A model generated the notes under the pieces. The model was not told the origin of the DNA. It saw only the letters and a list, made by a program, of their open reading frames with translations, and ran no database searches. Of a stretch of DNA of 64,000 nt, positions 36,717 through 47,329 are shown piece after piece. This DNA is from Veillonella rodentium (GTDB lineage: Bacteria; Bacillota; Negativicutes; Veillonellales; Veillonellaceae): the NCBI RefSeq assembly GCF_900187285.1, contig NZ_LT906470.1, forward strand, positions 1,622,001 through 1,686,000, given 5' to 3'. The position numbers and the translations under genes are program-made. How positions within the stretch are numbered: the first letter of the stretch is position 1; every line of letters begins with the position of its first letter.

Positions 36717-37516
36717 AGTCCGAACCACCACAATATAAGAAGGATAATCGTAACGATGATAACAGCGCCGACGCCGATATAATCGACATAGGTCACCTTG
36801 AGGACCTTCATACGCGTCCGATTCACACCGCCGCGATAACAGCGTGCCTCCATGGCTGTGGCCAGTTCATCGGCTCTTCTGAAAGCGCTGATAAACAAAG
36901 GCACTAAAAGCGGTACCATGTTCTTTGCCCGTTGAATGATGGAACCCGTCACAAAGTCCGCACCACGTGCTGATTGAGCTTTCATAATACGATCCGTTTC
37001 GTCCAGCAAGGTCGGAATGAACCGCAACGCAATCGTCATCATCATCGCCAGTTCATGGGCCGGTACACCGATACAGCGGAACGGATTCAATAAGTGTTCA
37101 ATGCCGTCCGTCAAGCGTATCGGTGACGTCGTATACGTCAACAGCGATGAAAACAGAATCAGGAATATGAGGCGCGCCGCCATCTGTAAGCCCATGGCCA
37201 CCCCTTGATCACTGATATTGATAAAACCCCACGAGAAAATCGTGTTGCCCGGTGTCGTAAATATATGAATACCCATGGTAAATACGATGATAATCCACAA
37301 CGGTTTGATGGCCGTCCACATCAAACGGAGCGGCAAGCGCGATAAGAGCATCGCAAAAATCGTAAAGCCGCCCACAATGCCATATGCTAATGTCGAATTA
37401 GCCAGGAAAATCGCTATCACGAAAATCGTAGTGGCAATGATTTTTGCACGCGGATCCATGCGATGCAAAAAGGAATTGCCCGGAAAGTATTGGCCGATTG
37501 TTATATTATTTAACAT
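36713..37516 (-). CDS. ecfT: ECF transporter transmembrane scaffold protein EcfT
   Basis: A 267-residue membrane protein with about five to six helices. The coupling-helix motif with the Ala-Arg-Gly signature lies in MKAQSARGADF, and AMEARCYRGG is near the end. It links two ATPases to interchangeable substrate-binding S components for vitamin or metal uptake. The start is ATG 37516 behind GGAGG, overlapping the end of ecfA2 by 11 bp. No S-component gene is adjacent, so this is a group II shared module. Confidence 0.93.
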   Translation of the reverse strand: MLNNITIGQYFPGNSFLHRMDPRAKIIATTIFVIAIFLANSTLAYGIVGGFTIFAMLLSRLPLRLMWTAIKPLWIIIVFTMGIHIFTTPGNTIFSWGFINISDQGVAMGLQMAARLIFLILFSSLLTYTTSPIRLTDGIEHLLNPFRCIGVPAHELAMMMTIALRFIPTLLDETDRIMKAQSARGADFVTGSIIQRAKNMVPLLVPLFISAFRRADELATAMEARCYRGGVNRTRMKVLKVTYVDYIGVGAVIIVTIILLILWWFGL

Positions 37517-38366
37517 GACTGCCTCCTTCCATGATAGCAGCAACTGCATCATCTACGGAGAGTACGCGATTTGATACATCGAGCCCGCGAGAGCGTAAGT
37601 ATTCTATCGTTACCGATACCGGCGGCACGTCGACCCCGATAGCCTGCAATTCATCGCGATGGTCGTTAAAAATATCCATGGGAGCCCCATCGAGAATGAT
37701 GCGCCCCTTATCGAGAACCACAAGGCGCGAAGCCATGCGGGAGATATCCTCCATATTATGAGATACGAGAATAACCGTAATTCCCTTTTCCTTATGAAGT
37801 CGGATAATCTCTTCAAATATTTCCTCACGACCGAACGGATCAAGTCCGGCGGACGGTTCATCCAGAACGAGAAAGTCCGGATCCATAGCCACTACTCCGG
37901 CAATAGCGACGCGACGCATTTGACCGCCGGAGAGATGAAACGGCGACCGTTCCGCATACATATCATAGTCAAGACCTACAAACTTCATGGCATCGCGCAC
38001 GCGCTCATCCACTTCCTGTTCCGAGAAGCCTAAATTCTTCGGACCGAAGGCGATATCCTGAGCAATCGTCTCCTCAAACAGCTGATGCTCCGGATATTGG
38101 AATACCATACCCACCTTATGGCGCATCCGCTTCGCTTCCTCCGTAGAGGCACTGATATCCACGCCGTTCACCGTAACGGTTCCCGTAGTAGGATGTAATA
38201 GACCGTTCAAATGTTGAACGAATGTAGATTTACCGGATCCGGTATGACCGATAATTCCTAAAAACTCACCATTATTAATAGTAAGAGAAACGCCGTGAAG
38301 AGCCGTCTTTTCAAAAGGTGTTCCCATACCGTATGTATAGGTGATATTATCTAATACAATCGCCAT
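37506..38366 (-). CDS. ecfA2: ECF transporter ATP-binding protein EcfA2
   Basis: A 286-residue ABC ATPase: Walker A GHTGSGKST, Q-loop VFQYPEHQLF, signature LSGGQMRRVAIAG, Walker B FLVLDEPSAGLD and switch His in LVSHNMED. The short C-terminal region with PVSVTIEYLRSRG matches the EcfA dimerisation tail. The start overlaps the ecfA1 stop by one base (TAATG). It forms the heterodimeric motor with EcfA1. Confidence 0.94.
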   Translation of the reverse strand: MAIVLDNITYTYGMGTPFEKTALHGVSLTINNGEFLGIIGHTGSGKSTFVQHLNGLLHPTTGTVTVNGVDISASTEEAKRMRHKVGMVFQYPEHQLFEETIAQDIAFGPKNLGFSEQEVDERVRDAMKFVGLDYDMYAERSPFHLSGGQMRRVAIAGVVAMDPDFLVLDEPSAGLDPFGREEIFEEIIRLHKEKGITVILVSHNMEDISRMASRLVVLDKGRIILDGAPMDIFNDHRDELQAIGVDVPPVSVTIEYLRSRGLDVSNRVLSVDDAVAAIMEGGSHVK

Positions 38367-39370
38367 TACCGGGCCCCCTCCCCTCTTACCGTATTAACAT
38401 TGCTATTCGCTTCAAGATGATTTGCCGCCGTAGTAGCCGTAGTTGCTGTAGTAGCTGTTACAGCACTATCTGCCGCAGTATTCTCAGCCGAGACTGCACC
38501 GTCACATAACAGACGCGAACCTTTATCCGATTTGATAAGTGCGTTCGCCAGTTCTTCATTATTGATGATACTGTCCCCCAATGCATAGCTGTGCTGATTT
38601 AATTTGAAAGCAATTTCCGATGCTACCGGCACATCGAGACCGAGGGATTTCAATTCATCCACATGACTGAAGATTTCACGCGGTGTACCGTCGTGTAACT
38701 TTTTACCGTTCTTCATGACGATTACGCGATCAGCCGTTACGGCTTCCTCCATGAAATGAGTGATAAGTACAATCGTAATGCCCTCTTCTTTATTAAGCTT
38801 ATGTACGGTTTCAAGAACCTCACGCCGCCCCTTGGGGTCCAACATGGCCGTAGGTTCATCGAGAACGATACAGTCCGGCTTCATCGCCAATACACCGGCA
38901 ATGGCGATGCGTTGCTTCTGCCCGCCCGACAATAGATGAGGTCCATGTTCTCTGTATTCCGTCATATTCACCGCTTCAAGAGCCGCGTCGACACGAGCGA
39001 CGATTTCTTCGCTGGGAACGCCTAAATTTTCCGGACCGAAAGCGACATCCTCCTCTACGACGGCCGCCACAATCTGATTATCCGGATTTTGGAATACCGT
39101 CCCCACATGTTGTCGAATATCCCATATATGATTTTCATCACTCGTATCATATCCGCACACGTGAATTTTACCGATACTGGGCTGTAATAATACATTAAAA
39201 TGCTTGGCCAGCGTGCTCTTACCGCTACCGTTAGTACCGATGATGCAGACAAATTCGCCACGCTTGATCGATAAGCTCACATCATCCAATGCGCGTACAT
39301 CATTGCCGTTTTCATCTGTGTAAATATGACTGATATGATCCACATCGATCATAATGTCCTGTTCGTTCAT
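38366..39370 (-). CDS. ecfA1: ECF transporter ATP-binding protein EcfA1, with extended repeat-bearing tail
   Basis: A 334-residue ABC ATPase, ~50 residues longer than the usual ~280. Walker A is GTNGSGKST, the Q-loop VFQNPDNQI, the signature [14 protein letters not shown], and Walker [13 protein letters not shown]. After the normal C-terminal domain comes a low-complexity Ala/Thr tail from about residue 285, containing TATTATTATTAA encoded by 9-bp repeats. The start is ATG 39370 behind GAGG. First gene of the ecf-truA run, 163 bp after rplQ and beyond its terminator. Confidence 0.93.
   Translation of the reverse strand: MNEQDIMIDVDHISHIYTDENGNDVRALDDVSLSIKRGEFVCIIGTNGSGKSTLAKHFNVLLQPSIGKIHVCGYDTSDENHIWDIRQHVGTVFQNPDNQIVAAVVEEDVAFGPENLGVPSEEIVARVDAALEAVNMTEYREHGPHLLSGGQKQRIAIAGVLAMKPDCIVLDEPTAMLDPKGRREVLETVHKLNKEEGITIVLITHFMEEAVTADRVIVMKNGKKLHDGTPREIFSHVDELKSLGLDVPVASEIAFKLNQHSYALGDSIINNEELANALIKSDKGSRLLCDGAVSAENTAADSAVTATTATTATTAANHLEANSNVNTVRGEGAR
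38432..38458. repeat. 9-bp tandem repeat in the ecfA1 tail (3 units plus partial)
   Basis: On the coding strand three consecutive 9-bp units ACRGCNACT encode Thr-Ala-Thr, with a further partial unit downstream. The units stay in frame, so copy-number change would lengthen or shorten the tail without frameshift. Confidence 0.8.
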
Positions 39371-39500
39371 GAATAGCCTCATATCTTTCTAGTCAATTTC
39401 GCCTTTTTGTGAAAGGTTGACAATTTACTTTCATCATTTGCGATAACTGCTAATATATTATGACATTTATACTCATCGATTGTACCACAAAATTGACAAT

Positions 39501-39537
39501 AAAAAAACGGTGTCGCAACCGAAGTTACAACACCGTA
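39501..39537 (-). terminator. Terminator of the alpha operon (after rplQ)
   Basis: Hairpin ACGGTGTTGTAAC / GTTGCGACACCGT with a TTCG loop followed by TTTTTTT on the minus strand, 10 bp after the rplQ stop. Confidence 0.85.
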
Positions 39538-39546
39538 TAAGTTTGA

Positions 39547-39882
39547 TTAAACCAACTCGATAATAGCCAAAGGTGCAGAGTCACCTTTACGAATACCAGT
39601 TTTGATTACACGAGTGTAACCGCCTTGGCGTTCAGCATATTTTGGAGCAATAGTATCAAACAATTTTTTTACTACATCTTCATCCATAAGGTATGAAAGA
39701 ACTTGGCGACGTGCATGAAGATCACCACGTTTAGCCAATGTAACCATCTGATCTGCTAAAGAACGAAGTTCTTTCGCTTTAGCTTCAGTAGTTTCAATAC
39801 GCTCATGTTGGAAGAAAGATGTTAACATTCCACGAAACAACGCTTTACGAGCGGAGCTGTCGCGGCCTAATTTTCTGTACAT
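39547..39882 (-). CDS. rplQ: 50S ribosomal protein L17
   Basis: 111 residues, the short bacterial form, starting [18 protein letters not shown] and ending [14 protein letters not shown]. It lines the exit-tunnel side of the large subunit. It is the last gene of the alpha operon, 12 bp after rpoA, followed by an intrinsic terminator. Confidence 0.97.
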   Translation of the reverse strand: MYRKLGRDSSARKALFRGMLTSFFQHERIETTEAKAKELRSLADQMVTLAKRGDLHARRQVLSYLMDEDVVKKLFDTIAPKYAERQGGYTRVIKTGIRKGDSAPLAIIELV

Positions 39883-39894
39883 TCGTCTTCCTCC

Positions 39895-40896
39895 TTATTC
39901 GCCTTTTTGTTTAAGTCTAAATCCGCCCGGATGATTATTGAGTTTTTCCTCAATTTCATCGATGGATTTTTTACCTAAGTTGCGAACTTTTCCTAAGTCA
40001 TCAATGGTTTTGTCTAGCAAATCTGCAATCGTATTGATACCGGCACGTTTCAAGCAATTGTAAGCACGCACGGATAATTCCAATTCATCGATGGAAATCT
40101 TTGCCGGACCTTCATCTTCAGGTTGATCCACAGGATCATCAGTAGGTCCGATAATAATACCGTCATCAGCACTACCAACAGCAACAACATCAGCAGAATG
40201 AGCTAATTTAGTGAAGTTCCCTAAATAACCAATCATAATGGCAGCAGATTTTGCCACTGCATCAGCAGCGGTAATAGAACCGTCGGTCCAAACTTCCAAC
40301 GTCAGTTTGTCGAAGTCCATTTCATTACCTACACGAACATCACTCACTTCGTATTTAGCGCGAAGAATCGGAGAATAGATAGAGTCGATAGGAATACAAC
40401 CGATTACATCCGTATCTTTTTTATTCTTCGTGGACGGAACATAGCCTTTACCACGTTCAATCACTACGTCCATTACGAGGTGAGCAGTCTCATCCATTGT
40501 CGCAATCACGAGTTCAGGATTCAATACTTCTACTTCCGGTGGGAATTGTTCAGCTAGATCACCGGCTGTTAATACGCCATCCTTTTGAAAGTCCAAATGA
40601 ACTTCCAACGGTACTTGTGCATCCTCTTCAAGTTTAATACACAATTGCTTCAAGTTAAGGATAATATCCGTCACATCTTCGCGAATACCTGGGATAGTTG
40701 AGAATTCATGAAGAACTCCATCAATCTTGATAGAGGTGATAGCTGCCCCATCCAAGGATGAAAGCAAAATTCTGCGTAAGCTATTACCGAGAGTGATACC
40801 ATAACCACGGTCCAAAGGTTCACATACGAACTTACCGTAACGACCGCCATCAGCGATGTCCACTTTCTCGATTTTAAGTTTCTTTTCTTCGCTCAT
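39895..40896 (-). CDS. rpoA: RNA polymerase alpha subunit
   Basis: A 333-residue protein. The N-terminal assembly domain (~1-230) includes EPLDRGYGITLGNSLRRILLSSL. After an acidic linker comes the C-terminal domain (~255-320, LSVRAYNCLKRAGINTIADL), which contacts UP elements and activators. ATG 40896 is chosen 9 nt after AGGAGG; the open frame extends further to 40920 without a site. It follows rpsK directly, with rpsD absent from this operon. Confidence 0.97.
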   Translation of the reverse strand: MSEEKKLKIEKVDIADGGRYGKFVCEPLDRGYGITLGNSLRRILLSSLDGAAITSIKIDGVLHEFSTIPGIREDVTDIILNLKQLCIKLEEDAQVPLEVHLDFQKDGVLTAGDLAEQFPPEVEVLNPELVIATMDETAHLVMDVVIERGKGYVPSTKNKKDTDVIGCIPIDSIYSPILRAKYEVSDVRVGNEMDFDKLTLEVWTDGSITAADAVAKSAAIMIGYLGNFTKLAHSADVVAVGSADDGIIIGPTDDPVDQPEDEGPAKISIDELELSVRAYNCLKRAGINTIADLLDKTIDDLGKVRNLGKKSIDEIEEKLNNHPGGFRLKQKGE

Positions 40897-40969
40897 CAGG
40901 AACATCCTCCTATATAACACACGTTCATAGTTTAATTATAGCAAACCGTACCAAAGCGGTCCCTATGAA

Positions 40970-41359
40970 TTATACACGACGGCGTTTTGGAGGGCGACAA
41001 CCATTATGAGGAATTGGAGTTACGTCCTTGATGGAAGTAACTTCAAGCCCTGCAGCCTGTAAAGCACGAATCGCAGCTTCACGACCGGATCCAGGACCTT
41101 TTACAAATACTTCAACAGTACGAAGGCCATGTTCCATAGCAGCTTTAGCAGCTTGTTCAGCCGCCATTTGTGCTGCAAATGGAGTGGATTTACGGGAACC
41201 ACGGAAGCCCAAGCCACCAGCGGAAGCCCAAGACAACGCATTACCGTTTGTATCAGTTAAAGTTACGATAGTATTATTGAATGTAGAACGAATATGAGCC
41301 GCACCGGATTCAATATGTTTCTTTTCTTTTCTTTTAGTTCTAACAACTTTTTTAGCCAC
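40970..41359 (-). CDS. rpsK: 30S ribosomal protein S11
   Basis: 129 residues with the family segments [15 protein letters not shown] and the C-terminal [16 protein letters not shown]. It is part of the platform near the E site. It lies 19 bp after rpsM. Confidence 0.97.
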   Translation of the reverse strand: MAKKVVRTKRKEKKHIESGAAHIRSTFNNTIVTLTDTNGNALSWASAGGLGFRGSRKSTPFAAQMAAEQAAKAAMEHGLRTVEVFVKGPGSGREAAIRALQAAGLEVTSIKDVTPIPHNGCRPPKRRRV

Positions 41360-41378
41360 GCTTTATCCCTCCTTTATC

Positions 41379-41747
41379 TTATTTCTTTTTACCAGCAATT
41401 GCTTTTCTAGGACCTTTGCGAGTACGTGCATTCGTTTTAGTACGTTGACCACGAAGTGGTAAACCCATACGATGACGTTTGCCTCGATAGGAGTTGATTT
41501 CAATCAAGCGTTTAATGTTAAGAGCTTCTTCACGACGAAGGTCACCTTCAACTTTGTAATCAGCATCCAACACTTCACGAATTTTCGCAACTTCATCTTC
41601 AGAAAGATCACGAACACGTGTGTCAGGATTGATGCCTGTCTTTGCTAAAATTTCAGTAGCAAGAGTAGGACCAATACCATAAATATAAGTTAAACCAATT
41701 TCCACTCGTTTATCACGAGGTAAATCTACACCGGCGATACGTGCCAT
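41379..41747 (-). CDS. rpsM: 30S ribosomal protein S13
   Basis: 122 residues with [20 protein letters not shown] at the N-terminus and the basic C-terminal [15 protein letters not shown] tail that reaches the P site. It starts the alpha operon part of the run, 23 bp after rpmJ. Confidence 0.97.
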   Translation of the reverse strand: MARIAGVDLPRDKRVEIGLTYIYGIGPTLATEILAKTGINPDTRVRDLSEDEVAKIREVLDADYKVEGDLRREEALNIKRLIEINSYRGKRHRMGLPLRGQRTKTNARTRKGPRKAIAGKKK

Positions 41748-41770
41748 TTAAATCTCCACCTCCTATCAGA

Positions 41771-41884
41771 TTATCCTTGTTTTTGTTTATGTTTTGGATT
41801 TTCGCAAATAACCATTACACGGCCTTTGCGTTTAATGATTTTACATTTTTCGCATATCTTTTTAACTGATGGTTGAACCTTCAT
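41771..41884 (-). CDS. rpmJ: 50S ribosomal protein L36, zinc-binding form
   Basis: A 37-residue frame translated directly from the sequence: [20 protein letters not shown], then a second half with [13 protein letters not shown]. The four ligands C11, C14, C27 and H32 show the zinc-binding C+ form. It lies between infA and rpsM, its standard position, with AGGAGG upstream of the ATG. Confidence 0.96.
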   Translation of the reverse strand: MKVQPSVKKICEKCKIIKRKGRVMVICENPKHKQKQG

Positions 41885-41910
41885 TAGTACCTCCTTTGTG
41901 GACCCTATGC

Positions 41911-42129
41911 TTATTTAAAGCGATAGGTGATGCGACCACGATTTAAGTCATACGGTGTCAGTTCCATAGTAACTTTATCACCAGGAAGAATACGGATAAA
42001 ATTCATACGCATTTTGCCTGACACATGAGCCAATACGATATGACCATTTTCCAACTCAACTTGGAACATGGCATTCGGTAAAGCCTCAACTACCGTACCT
42101 TCCACCTCAATAACGTCTTCTTTTGACAT
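41911..42129 (-). CDS. infA: Translation initiation factor IF-1
   Basis: A 72-residue OB-fold protein, full length, with [20 protein letters not shown] and the [19 protein letters not shown] segment. It binds the 30S A site during initiation. It lies between map and rpmJ, as in bacilli. Confidence 0.97.
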   Translation of the reverse strand: MSKEDVIEVEGTVVEALPNAMFQVELENGHIVLAHVSGKMRMNFIRILPGDKVTMELTPYDLNRGRITYRFK

Positions 42130-42151
42130 ATCTTTTCCTCCGGTTACCTGT

Positions 42152-42922
42152 TTATTTAATTAACCGCGGTTCATCCCGCATAGTTAATATTTCAGGGCCG
42201 TTTTCTGTAACAACCACTGTATGTTCGAAATGAGCGGCAGCTTTACCGTCAGCGGTAACCGCCGTCCAGTCATCCCCTAATACATGAACTTGATAAGAAC
42301 CCATTGTAATCATCGGTTCGATACACAATACCATTCCCGGCTTCATAATCGGTCCCTGTTCAGGACTGCCGTAGTTCGGTATTTGTGGATCTTCATGCAT
42401 TTCGCGGCCTAAACCATGACCTACGAAGTCGCGAACGACACCGTAACCATGTTTCTCACAATACGTTTGAACAGCGTGACCGATAGCACCGATATGGTTG
42501 CCTACTTTCACCTGTTCAATTCCCTTGAACAGACTTTCTTCTGTTACTTTTAACAATTTCATCACATCGGGTTTGACATGACCGATAGGAATCGTCACAG
42601 CCGAATCGCCGTGATACCCATCAATGGATGATACTAGATCAATACTGATGATATCACCGTTTTTAAGCTTTCGCTTGGCGCTCGGAATACCATGAACGAC
42701 TTCATCATTGATAGAAGCACAGATTGTTGCCGGGAATCCATAGTACCCTTTACAACTTGGTATACCACCGTGGCTGCGAATATATTCTTCGGCAATTGTA
42801 TCTAACTCAAGCGTCGTGATGCCAGGTTTAGCCTTTTCTACTAACAAGGACAACGTGTCTGCTGTAAGCTTACTTGCCTTGCGGATACATTCAATTTCAT
42901 GAGACGATTTCAAAATAATCAT
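42152..42922 (-). CDS. map: Methionine aminopeptidase, type I
   Basis: A 256-residue metallopeptidase removing N-terminal Met from nascent proteins. Metal ligands are visible in [16 protein letters not shown] (two Asp), [14 protein letters not shown] (His), and the two Glu in CIEPM and AHFEHTVVV. There is no N-terminal extension or SEC-C motif. It starts 3 bp after adk, tightly coupled in the secY-adk-map order. Confidence 0.96.
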   Translation of the reverse strand: MIILKSSHEIECIRKASKLTADTLSLLVEKAKPGITTLELDTIAEEYIRSHGGIPSCKGYYGFPATICASINDEVVHGIPSAKRKLKNGDIISIDLVSSIDGYHGDSAVTIPIGHVKPDVMKLLKVTEESLFKGIEQVKVGNHIGAIGHAVQTYCEKHGYGVVRDFVGHGLGREMHEDPQIPNYGSPEQGPIMKPGMVLCIEPMITMGSYQVHVLGDDWTAVTADGKAAAHFEHTVVVTENGPEILTMRDEPRLIK

Positions 42923-42925
42923 GGA

Positions 42926-43489
42926 TTATTTCTCCAACGCCTTAATGATGTCGGCAAATACTGCGTCTACATCTTGTAAACCGTCGATTTCTTGATATAA
43001 TCCGCTATTGCGATAGTAATCAATTAACGGTTTTGTAGATTCTTCGTACACAGCTAGACGTTTCTGTACTGTTTCAGGGTTATCATCAGCACGATTTTCA
43101 AGAACAGCCCGTTCGCTGATACGTTTAACCAATTCCTCGGAAGGAACGTTCAAGTTAAGTACCGCATCAAGAGCAATTCCTAATTCTTTAAGGATTGCAT
43201 CCAATGATACGGCCTGTGCCGTAGTTCTTGGGAATCCATCAAGAATAAATCCAGATTTGCAGTCATCTTTAACCAATCGATCACGCACGATACCGACAGT
43301 TACACTGTCAGGCACCAACTGACCGGCGTCGATGTATTTTTTAGCCTCAACTCCAAGAGGTGTTTCGTTCTTAATCGCAGCGCGGAACATATCACCTGTT
43401 GAAATTTGGGGAATACCGTATTTTTCAATAAGTCGAGCCGCCTGAGTACCTTTACCGGCACCCGGAGGTCCCATTAATAGAATATACAT
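42926..43489 (-). CDS. adk: Adenylate kinase, short form
   Basis: A 187-residue enzyme interconverting ATP + AMP and 2 ADP. The P-loop is [12 protein letters not shown]-binding [10 protein letters not shown], then GFPRTTAQA. The LID region is short ([18 protein letters not shown]) and lacks the four-Cys zinc motif found in many Gram-positive enzymes. It lies 12 bp after secY. Confidence 0.96.
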   Translation of the reverse strand: MYILLMGPPGAGKGTQAARLIEKYGIPQISTGDMFRAAIKNETPLGVEAKKYIDAGQLVPDSVTVGIVRDRLVKDDCKSGFILDGFPRTTAQAVSLDAILKELGIALDAVLNLNVPSEELVKRISERAVLENRADDNPETVQKRLAVYEESTKPLIDYYRNSGLYQEIDGLQDVDAVFADIIKALEK

Positions 43490-43501
43490 ATTGTTTCCCT
43501 C

Positions 43502-44764
43502 CTATTTAACAAAGCCCTTGTAGTGGCGTGTTACCATGAGCGACTCAATTTGTTGCATTGTATCAAGTGCTACACCTACAACGATGAGAAGAGCCGTACC
43601 ACCAAAGTATACGCCCTGGACGCCTGTTATAGTACCGAGAAAATTCGGTACGATAGCAACGACAGCTAGGAATACAGCGCCTGCCAAAGTGATCTTGGTC
43701 ATCACGTTATCCACATAATCAGCAGTTGGTTTACCCGCACGAATACCTGGGATAAAACCACCGTATTTTTTCATATTATCTGCCATATCTGTAATGTTGA
43801 TAGAGATCGCAGTATAGAAGTAAGTAAATATGAAGATCAATATTGCATACAATGCCGTTTGTAACGGCGTTCCCCATGTGAAGTAATCCGCAAATTTATG
43901 AACCATATCATTGTCGATAAATTGCGCAAGTGTTACAGGGAACATCAACACAGATGACGCAAAGATAATGGGAATTACACCTGCCTGATTGACTTTCAAC
44001 GGCAAGAATGTAGAGTGACCACCGTACATTTTACGACCTACCACGCGTTTAGCGTATTGAATCGGAATACGACGTTGGCCTTGTGTAACTGCAACAACGA
44101 TAGCGATCATCGCCAATGCAATTACAGCAAATAAAAATGCTTGGAACATATTAATTGTTCCCGTTTCAATGTATTGGTAAATGGTTTGAAGTCCATCCGG
44201 TAAACGTGCGACGATACCGGCAAAGATAATCAGGGAAATACCATTACCTACACCATATGCTGTGATTTGTTCACCGATCCACATCAACAAGCATGTGCCT
44301 GCTGTGAGGATGATGGCCACAACGAATACACTAAGGAAATCATTATTTACCAAAGCGTTATTTGCCTTGAGGGCAAATGCCATGCCGGAGGCTTGTACAA
44401 AGCCAAGGACTACGGTGCCATAACGAGTTACCTTCGCTATTTTCTTACGACCCTCTTCACCATCTTTACTCCACGCCTCAAACTGAGGAACTACAGCTTG
44501 AAGCAGTTGCATGATGATGGAAGCATTAATGTAAGGGGTAATACTCATTGCAAAGATAGAGAACTTACTTAGCGCACCACCAGCAAACAAGTCTAATAGA
44601 CCGAATAGGTTACCGGATGTAAACAAGGATTCGATAACAGATGCATCTACACCTGGCACAGGAATATGAATGCCTGCTCTAAATACAGCAAACATCATCA
44701 ATGTGTATAAAATCTTATTACGTAATTCGGTAATCTTAAAGATGTTCGAGAGGCTATCTAGCAC
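43502..44764 (-). CDS. secY: Protein translocase subunit SecY
   Basis: A 420-residue, ten-helix channel of the Sec translocon. It has the plug/pore region following VPGVDASVIESLF, the cytoplasmic loop with GQRRIPIQYAKRVVG, and the C-terminal VTRHYKGFVK. It begins one base after the rplO stop in the spc operon, so the two are tightly coupled. Confidence 0.97.
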   Translation of the reverse strand: MLDSLSNIFKITELRNKILYTLMMFAVFRAGIHIPVPGVDASVIESLFTSGNLFGLLDLFAGGALSKFSIFAMSITPYINASIIMQLLQAVVPQFEAWSKDGEEGRKKIAKVTRYGTVVLGFVQASGMAFALKANNALVNNDFLSVFVVAIILTAGTCLLMWIGEQITAYGVGNGISLIIFAGIVARLPDGLQTIYQYIETGTINMFQAFLFAVIALAMIAIVVAVTQGQRRIPIQYAKRVVGRKMYGGHSTFLPLKVNQAGVIPIIFASSVLMFPVTLAQFIDNDMVHKFADYFTWGTPLQTALYAILIFIFTYFYTAISINITDMADNMKKYGGFIPGIRAGKPTADYVDNVMTKITLAGAVFLAVVAIVPNFLGTITGVQGVYFGGTALLIVVGVALDTMQQIESLMVTRHYKGFVK

Positions 44765-44765
44765 C

Positions 44766-45209
44766 CTAGATCACCTCTACTTTTCCGCCTGCTGCTGTAA
44801 TTTTTTCTTCAGCAGATTTAGTGAAGCCGTTAGCGATAACAGTCAAGTTTTTAACTTCCAATGTACCATTACCTAAAATACGGATACCGTCGCGTACATT
44901 TTTCAAAATACCGGCCTCAATAAGTGCTACAGGATCAACTGTTGCACCATCTTCAAAGCGATTTAATTGTGCTACGTTAACTTCAGCATATTCTTTAGCA
45001 AATACGTTGTTGAAACCGCGTTTTGGCAAACGACGATAAAGAGGCATTTGGCCACCTTCAAAACCGGAGCGAACGCCACCGCCGCTACGGGAGTTTTGAC
45101 CTTTTTGACCACGGCCGGAAGTTTTACCCAAACCGGAGCCAAGACCACGACCTACACGAGTTCTAGCTTTTTTAGAACCGGCAGCCGGTTGTAATTCATG
45201 AAGTTTCAT
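44766..45209 (-). CDS. rplO: 50S ribosomal protein L15
   Basis: 147 residues. The Gly/Arg-rich N-terminus ([20 protein letters not shown]) and central [17 protein letters not shown] are family hallmarks. Late-assembly protein of the large subunit, between rpmD and secY. Confidence 0.97.
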   Translation of the reverse strand: MKLHELQPAAGSKKARTRVGRGLGSGLGKTSGRGQKGQNSRSGGGVRSGFEGGQMPLYRRLPKRGFNNVFAKEYAEVNVAQLNRFEDGATVDPVALIEAGILKNVRDGIRILGNGTLEVKNLTVIANGFTKSAEEKITAAGGKVEVI

Positions 45210-45231
45210 TCAGTGCACCTCCTTATCAGTA

Positions 45232-45411
45232 TTAAACTTCTTCAACTTTTACTAAATGTCTAACTTTGTGAAGCATACCTTCGATTTGAGGTGTTACTTC
45301 CTTAACGACTTGAGAATTAGTTTTCTTCAAGCCCAAAGCTTTAACTGTCGCGCGTTGATCTTCAGGACGACCGATTAAGCTTCTTGTTAATGTTACTTTA
45401 ACTTGTGCCAT
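45232..45411 (-). CDS. rpmD: 50S ribosomal protein L30
   Basis: A 59-residue frame read directly from the sequence: [19 protein letters not shown], then [15 protein letters not shown] and a C-terminal [10 protein letters not shown]. These match bacterial L30. It lies between rpsE and rplO, its usual position, 14 bp after the rpsE stop with a GGAGACAAG upstream of the ATG. Confidence 0.96.
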   Translation of the reverse strand: MAQVKVTLTRSLIGRPEDQRATVKALGLKKTNSQVVKEVTPQIEGMLHKVRHLVKVEEV

Positions 45412-45425
45412 TTCTTGTCTCCTTA

Positions 45426-45929
45426 TTACGCGTTATAGATTTCTTCAACGGTTTTACCACGAAGTTCAGCAACTTCGCTAGCGCGTTTCAAATCTTTCAA
45501 ACCTTCGATTGTAGCGCGAACCATATTGTTAGGGTTAGAAGAACCCAAGGATTTAGTCAAGATGTTACGAACACCAACCAATTCCAATACGGCACGAACA
45601 GGGCCGCCGGCGATAACGCCGGTACCTTCAGCAGCCGGTTTCAAGAATACGCGGCCTGCGCCGAATACACCTGTTACGCTGTGAGGGATTGTACCATTTT
45701 TAATCGCTACGTTTACAATATTTTTCTTAGCATCATCGATACCTTTACGAATCGCTTCAGGTACTTCCGCTGCTTTACCTAAGCCAACGCCTACATAACC
45801 GTTGCCATCACCAACAACTACAAGTGCGCTGAAGGAAAAACGACGACCACCTTTAACTACTTTGGCTACGCGGTTGATGAATACTACTCTTTCTTTAAGA
45901 TCAAGACTGGTGTAGTCAATTCTCGCCAT
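45426..45929 (-). CDS. rpsE: 30S ribosomal protein S5
   Basis: 167 residues with the double-stranded RNA-binding N-domain ([20 protein letters not shown]) and the C-domain beginning [19 protein letters not shown]. It affects decoding accuracy. AAGGAGG precedes the ATG; 18 bp after rplR. Confidence 0.97.
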   Translation of the reverse strand: MARIDYTSLDLKERVVFINRVAKVVKGGRRFSFSALVVVGDGNGYVGVGLGKAAEVPEAIRKGIDDAKKNIVNVAIKNGTIPHSVTGVFGAGRVFLKPAAEGTGVIAGGPVRAVLELVGVRNILTKSLGSSNPNNMVRATIEGLKDLKRASEVAELRGKTVEEIYNA

Positions 45930-45947
45930 GTCTATAGTTCCTCCTTC

Positions 45948-46310
45948 TTAGAATTTTAAGCCTGCTTCACGAGCACCTTCTGCAAGTGCTGCTACGCGGC
46001 CGTGGTAAATATAACCACCACGATCAAACACTACTGTGTCAATGCCTTTAGCGATAGCTTTTTTAGCAACTGCTTCACCGACAGCTTTAGCAGCGGCTAC
46101 GTTACCACCATAGGACAAGTTCAAATCTTTATCTAAAGAGCTAGCAGCTACCAAAGTTGTACCTGCTACGTCATCGATAACTTGAGCATAGATGTTACCT
46201 AAAGAACGGAATACGTTCAAACGTGGGCAAGTTGCCGTACCGGAAATGTGACGGCGAATACGAAGATGACGTTTTGCTCGTGCGATGTTTCTATTAGATT
46301 TACGAGGCAA
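45948..46310 (-). CDS. rplR: 50S ribosomal protein L18
   Basis: 120 residues from a TTG start at 46310, 8 nt after AAAGGAG; the ATG at 46328 precedes that site and would make the protein too long. The conserved RPRLNVFRS-type segment appears as [20 protein letters not shown], and the C-terminus is [17 protein letters not shown]. It binds 5S rRNA. Confidence 0.95.
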   Translation of the reverse strand: MPRKSNRNIARAKRHLRIRRHISGTATCPRLNVFRSLGNIYAQVIDDVAGTTLVAASSLDKDLNLSYGGNVAAAKAVGEAVAKKAIAKGIDTVVFDRGGYIYHGRVAALAEGAREAGLKF

Positions 46311-46345
46311 GATATTCACTCCTTTCATTCATATAGATGATATTA

Positions 46346-46891
46346 CTATTTACCTTTTGCACCAGCTTTACCAGCTTTGCGACGAACAACTTCGCCTTCA
46401 TAGCGGATACCTTTGCCCTTGTAAGGTTCAGGTTTTCTCCATTTACGGATATCAGCTGCTACTGCACCAACAACTTCTTTGTCTGCGCCAGACACGACGA
46501 TCTTGTTAGGGGCCGGAACATCAATTGTAATACCAGCTGGAGCTTCCATTTCTACCGGATGAGAGAAGCCAAGTGTAAGAGCCAATTTATTGCCTTGTTT
46601 AGCCGCTCTGTAACCAACACCGTTGATTTCAAGCGTTTTAGTGAATCCTTCAGTTACGCCTGTTACCATATTAGCAACAAGAGCGCGAGTCAAACCGTGA
46701 AGGGAACGATGAGCTTTGTCTTCGGAAGGACGAGCTACTGTAATTGTGTTACCTTCTACAGTGATATTCATATCTGGATGCAAATCGCGAGATAATTCGC
46801 CTTTAGGACCTTTTACATGCATATGATGATTATCATATGTAACAGTAACGCCTGCAGGAATCTCGATAGGCATTCTACCGATACGTGACAT
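46346..46891 (-). CDS. rplF: 50S ribosomal protein L6
   Basis: 181 residues with two repeated domains; N-terminal [16 protein letters not shown] and the C-terminal signature [20 protein letters not shown]. It lies near the sarcin-ricin loop. 24 bp after rpsH. Confidence 0.97.
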   Translation of the reverse strand: MSRIGRMPIEIPAGVTVTYDNHHMHVKGPKGELSRDLHPDMNITVEGNTITVARPSEDKAHRSLHGLTRALVANMVTGVTEGFTKTLEINGVGYRAAKQGNKLALTLGFSHPVEMEAPAGITIDVPAPNKIVVSGADKEVVGAVAADIRKWRKPEPYKGKGIRYEGEVVRRKAGKAGAKGK

Positions 46892-46915
46892 TATTTCTAC
46901 CTCCTCTTGTTACTA

Positions 46916-47302
46916 TTACCAAACGTATGCGATTACTTCGCCACCAAGACCCTCTTTACGAGCTTGTTTGTCGCTCATAACGCCTTTAGATGTAGAAATA
47001 ACTGCAATACCCAAACCACCAAGTACACGAGGAAGTTCTTCCTTTTTCGCGTAAACACGTAAACCAGGTTTGGAAATACGTTTAATTCCTGTAATAACTT
47101 TTTCGCTATTGGAACCATATTTCAAAGTTACTTTTAAAGTGTTTTCTTCTTTTTCTACGTTCTTTACAAAACCTTCTTGTAAAAGGATGTCAAGAACAGC
47201 TGCTTTCATTCTAGATGCCGGAATGTTTACCGTTTCATGAAGTGCAGCATTTGCATTACGGATGCGCGTAAGCATATCCGCGATAGGATCGGTCATTACC
47301 AT
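46916..47302 (-). CDS. rpsH: 30S ribosomal protein S8
   Basis: 128 residues; [16 protein letters not shown] at the N-terminus and [20 protein letters not shown] in the C-domain. A primary 16S binder and, in E. coli, the spc operon translational repressor. ATG 47302 lies 10 nt after GAGGAGG; a second ATG two codons later is possible. Confidence 0.96.
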   Translation of the reverse strand: MVMTDPIADMLTRIRNANAALHETVNIPASRMKAAVLDILLQEGFVKNVEKEENTLKVTLKYGSNSEKVITGIKRISKPGLRVYAKKEELPRVLGGLGIAVISTSKGVMSDKQARKEGLGGEVIAYVW

Positions 47303-47329
47303 AATCTAAAAACCTCCTCTCGTCTAATA

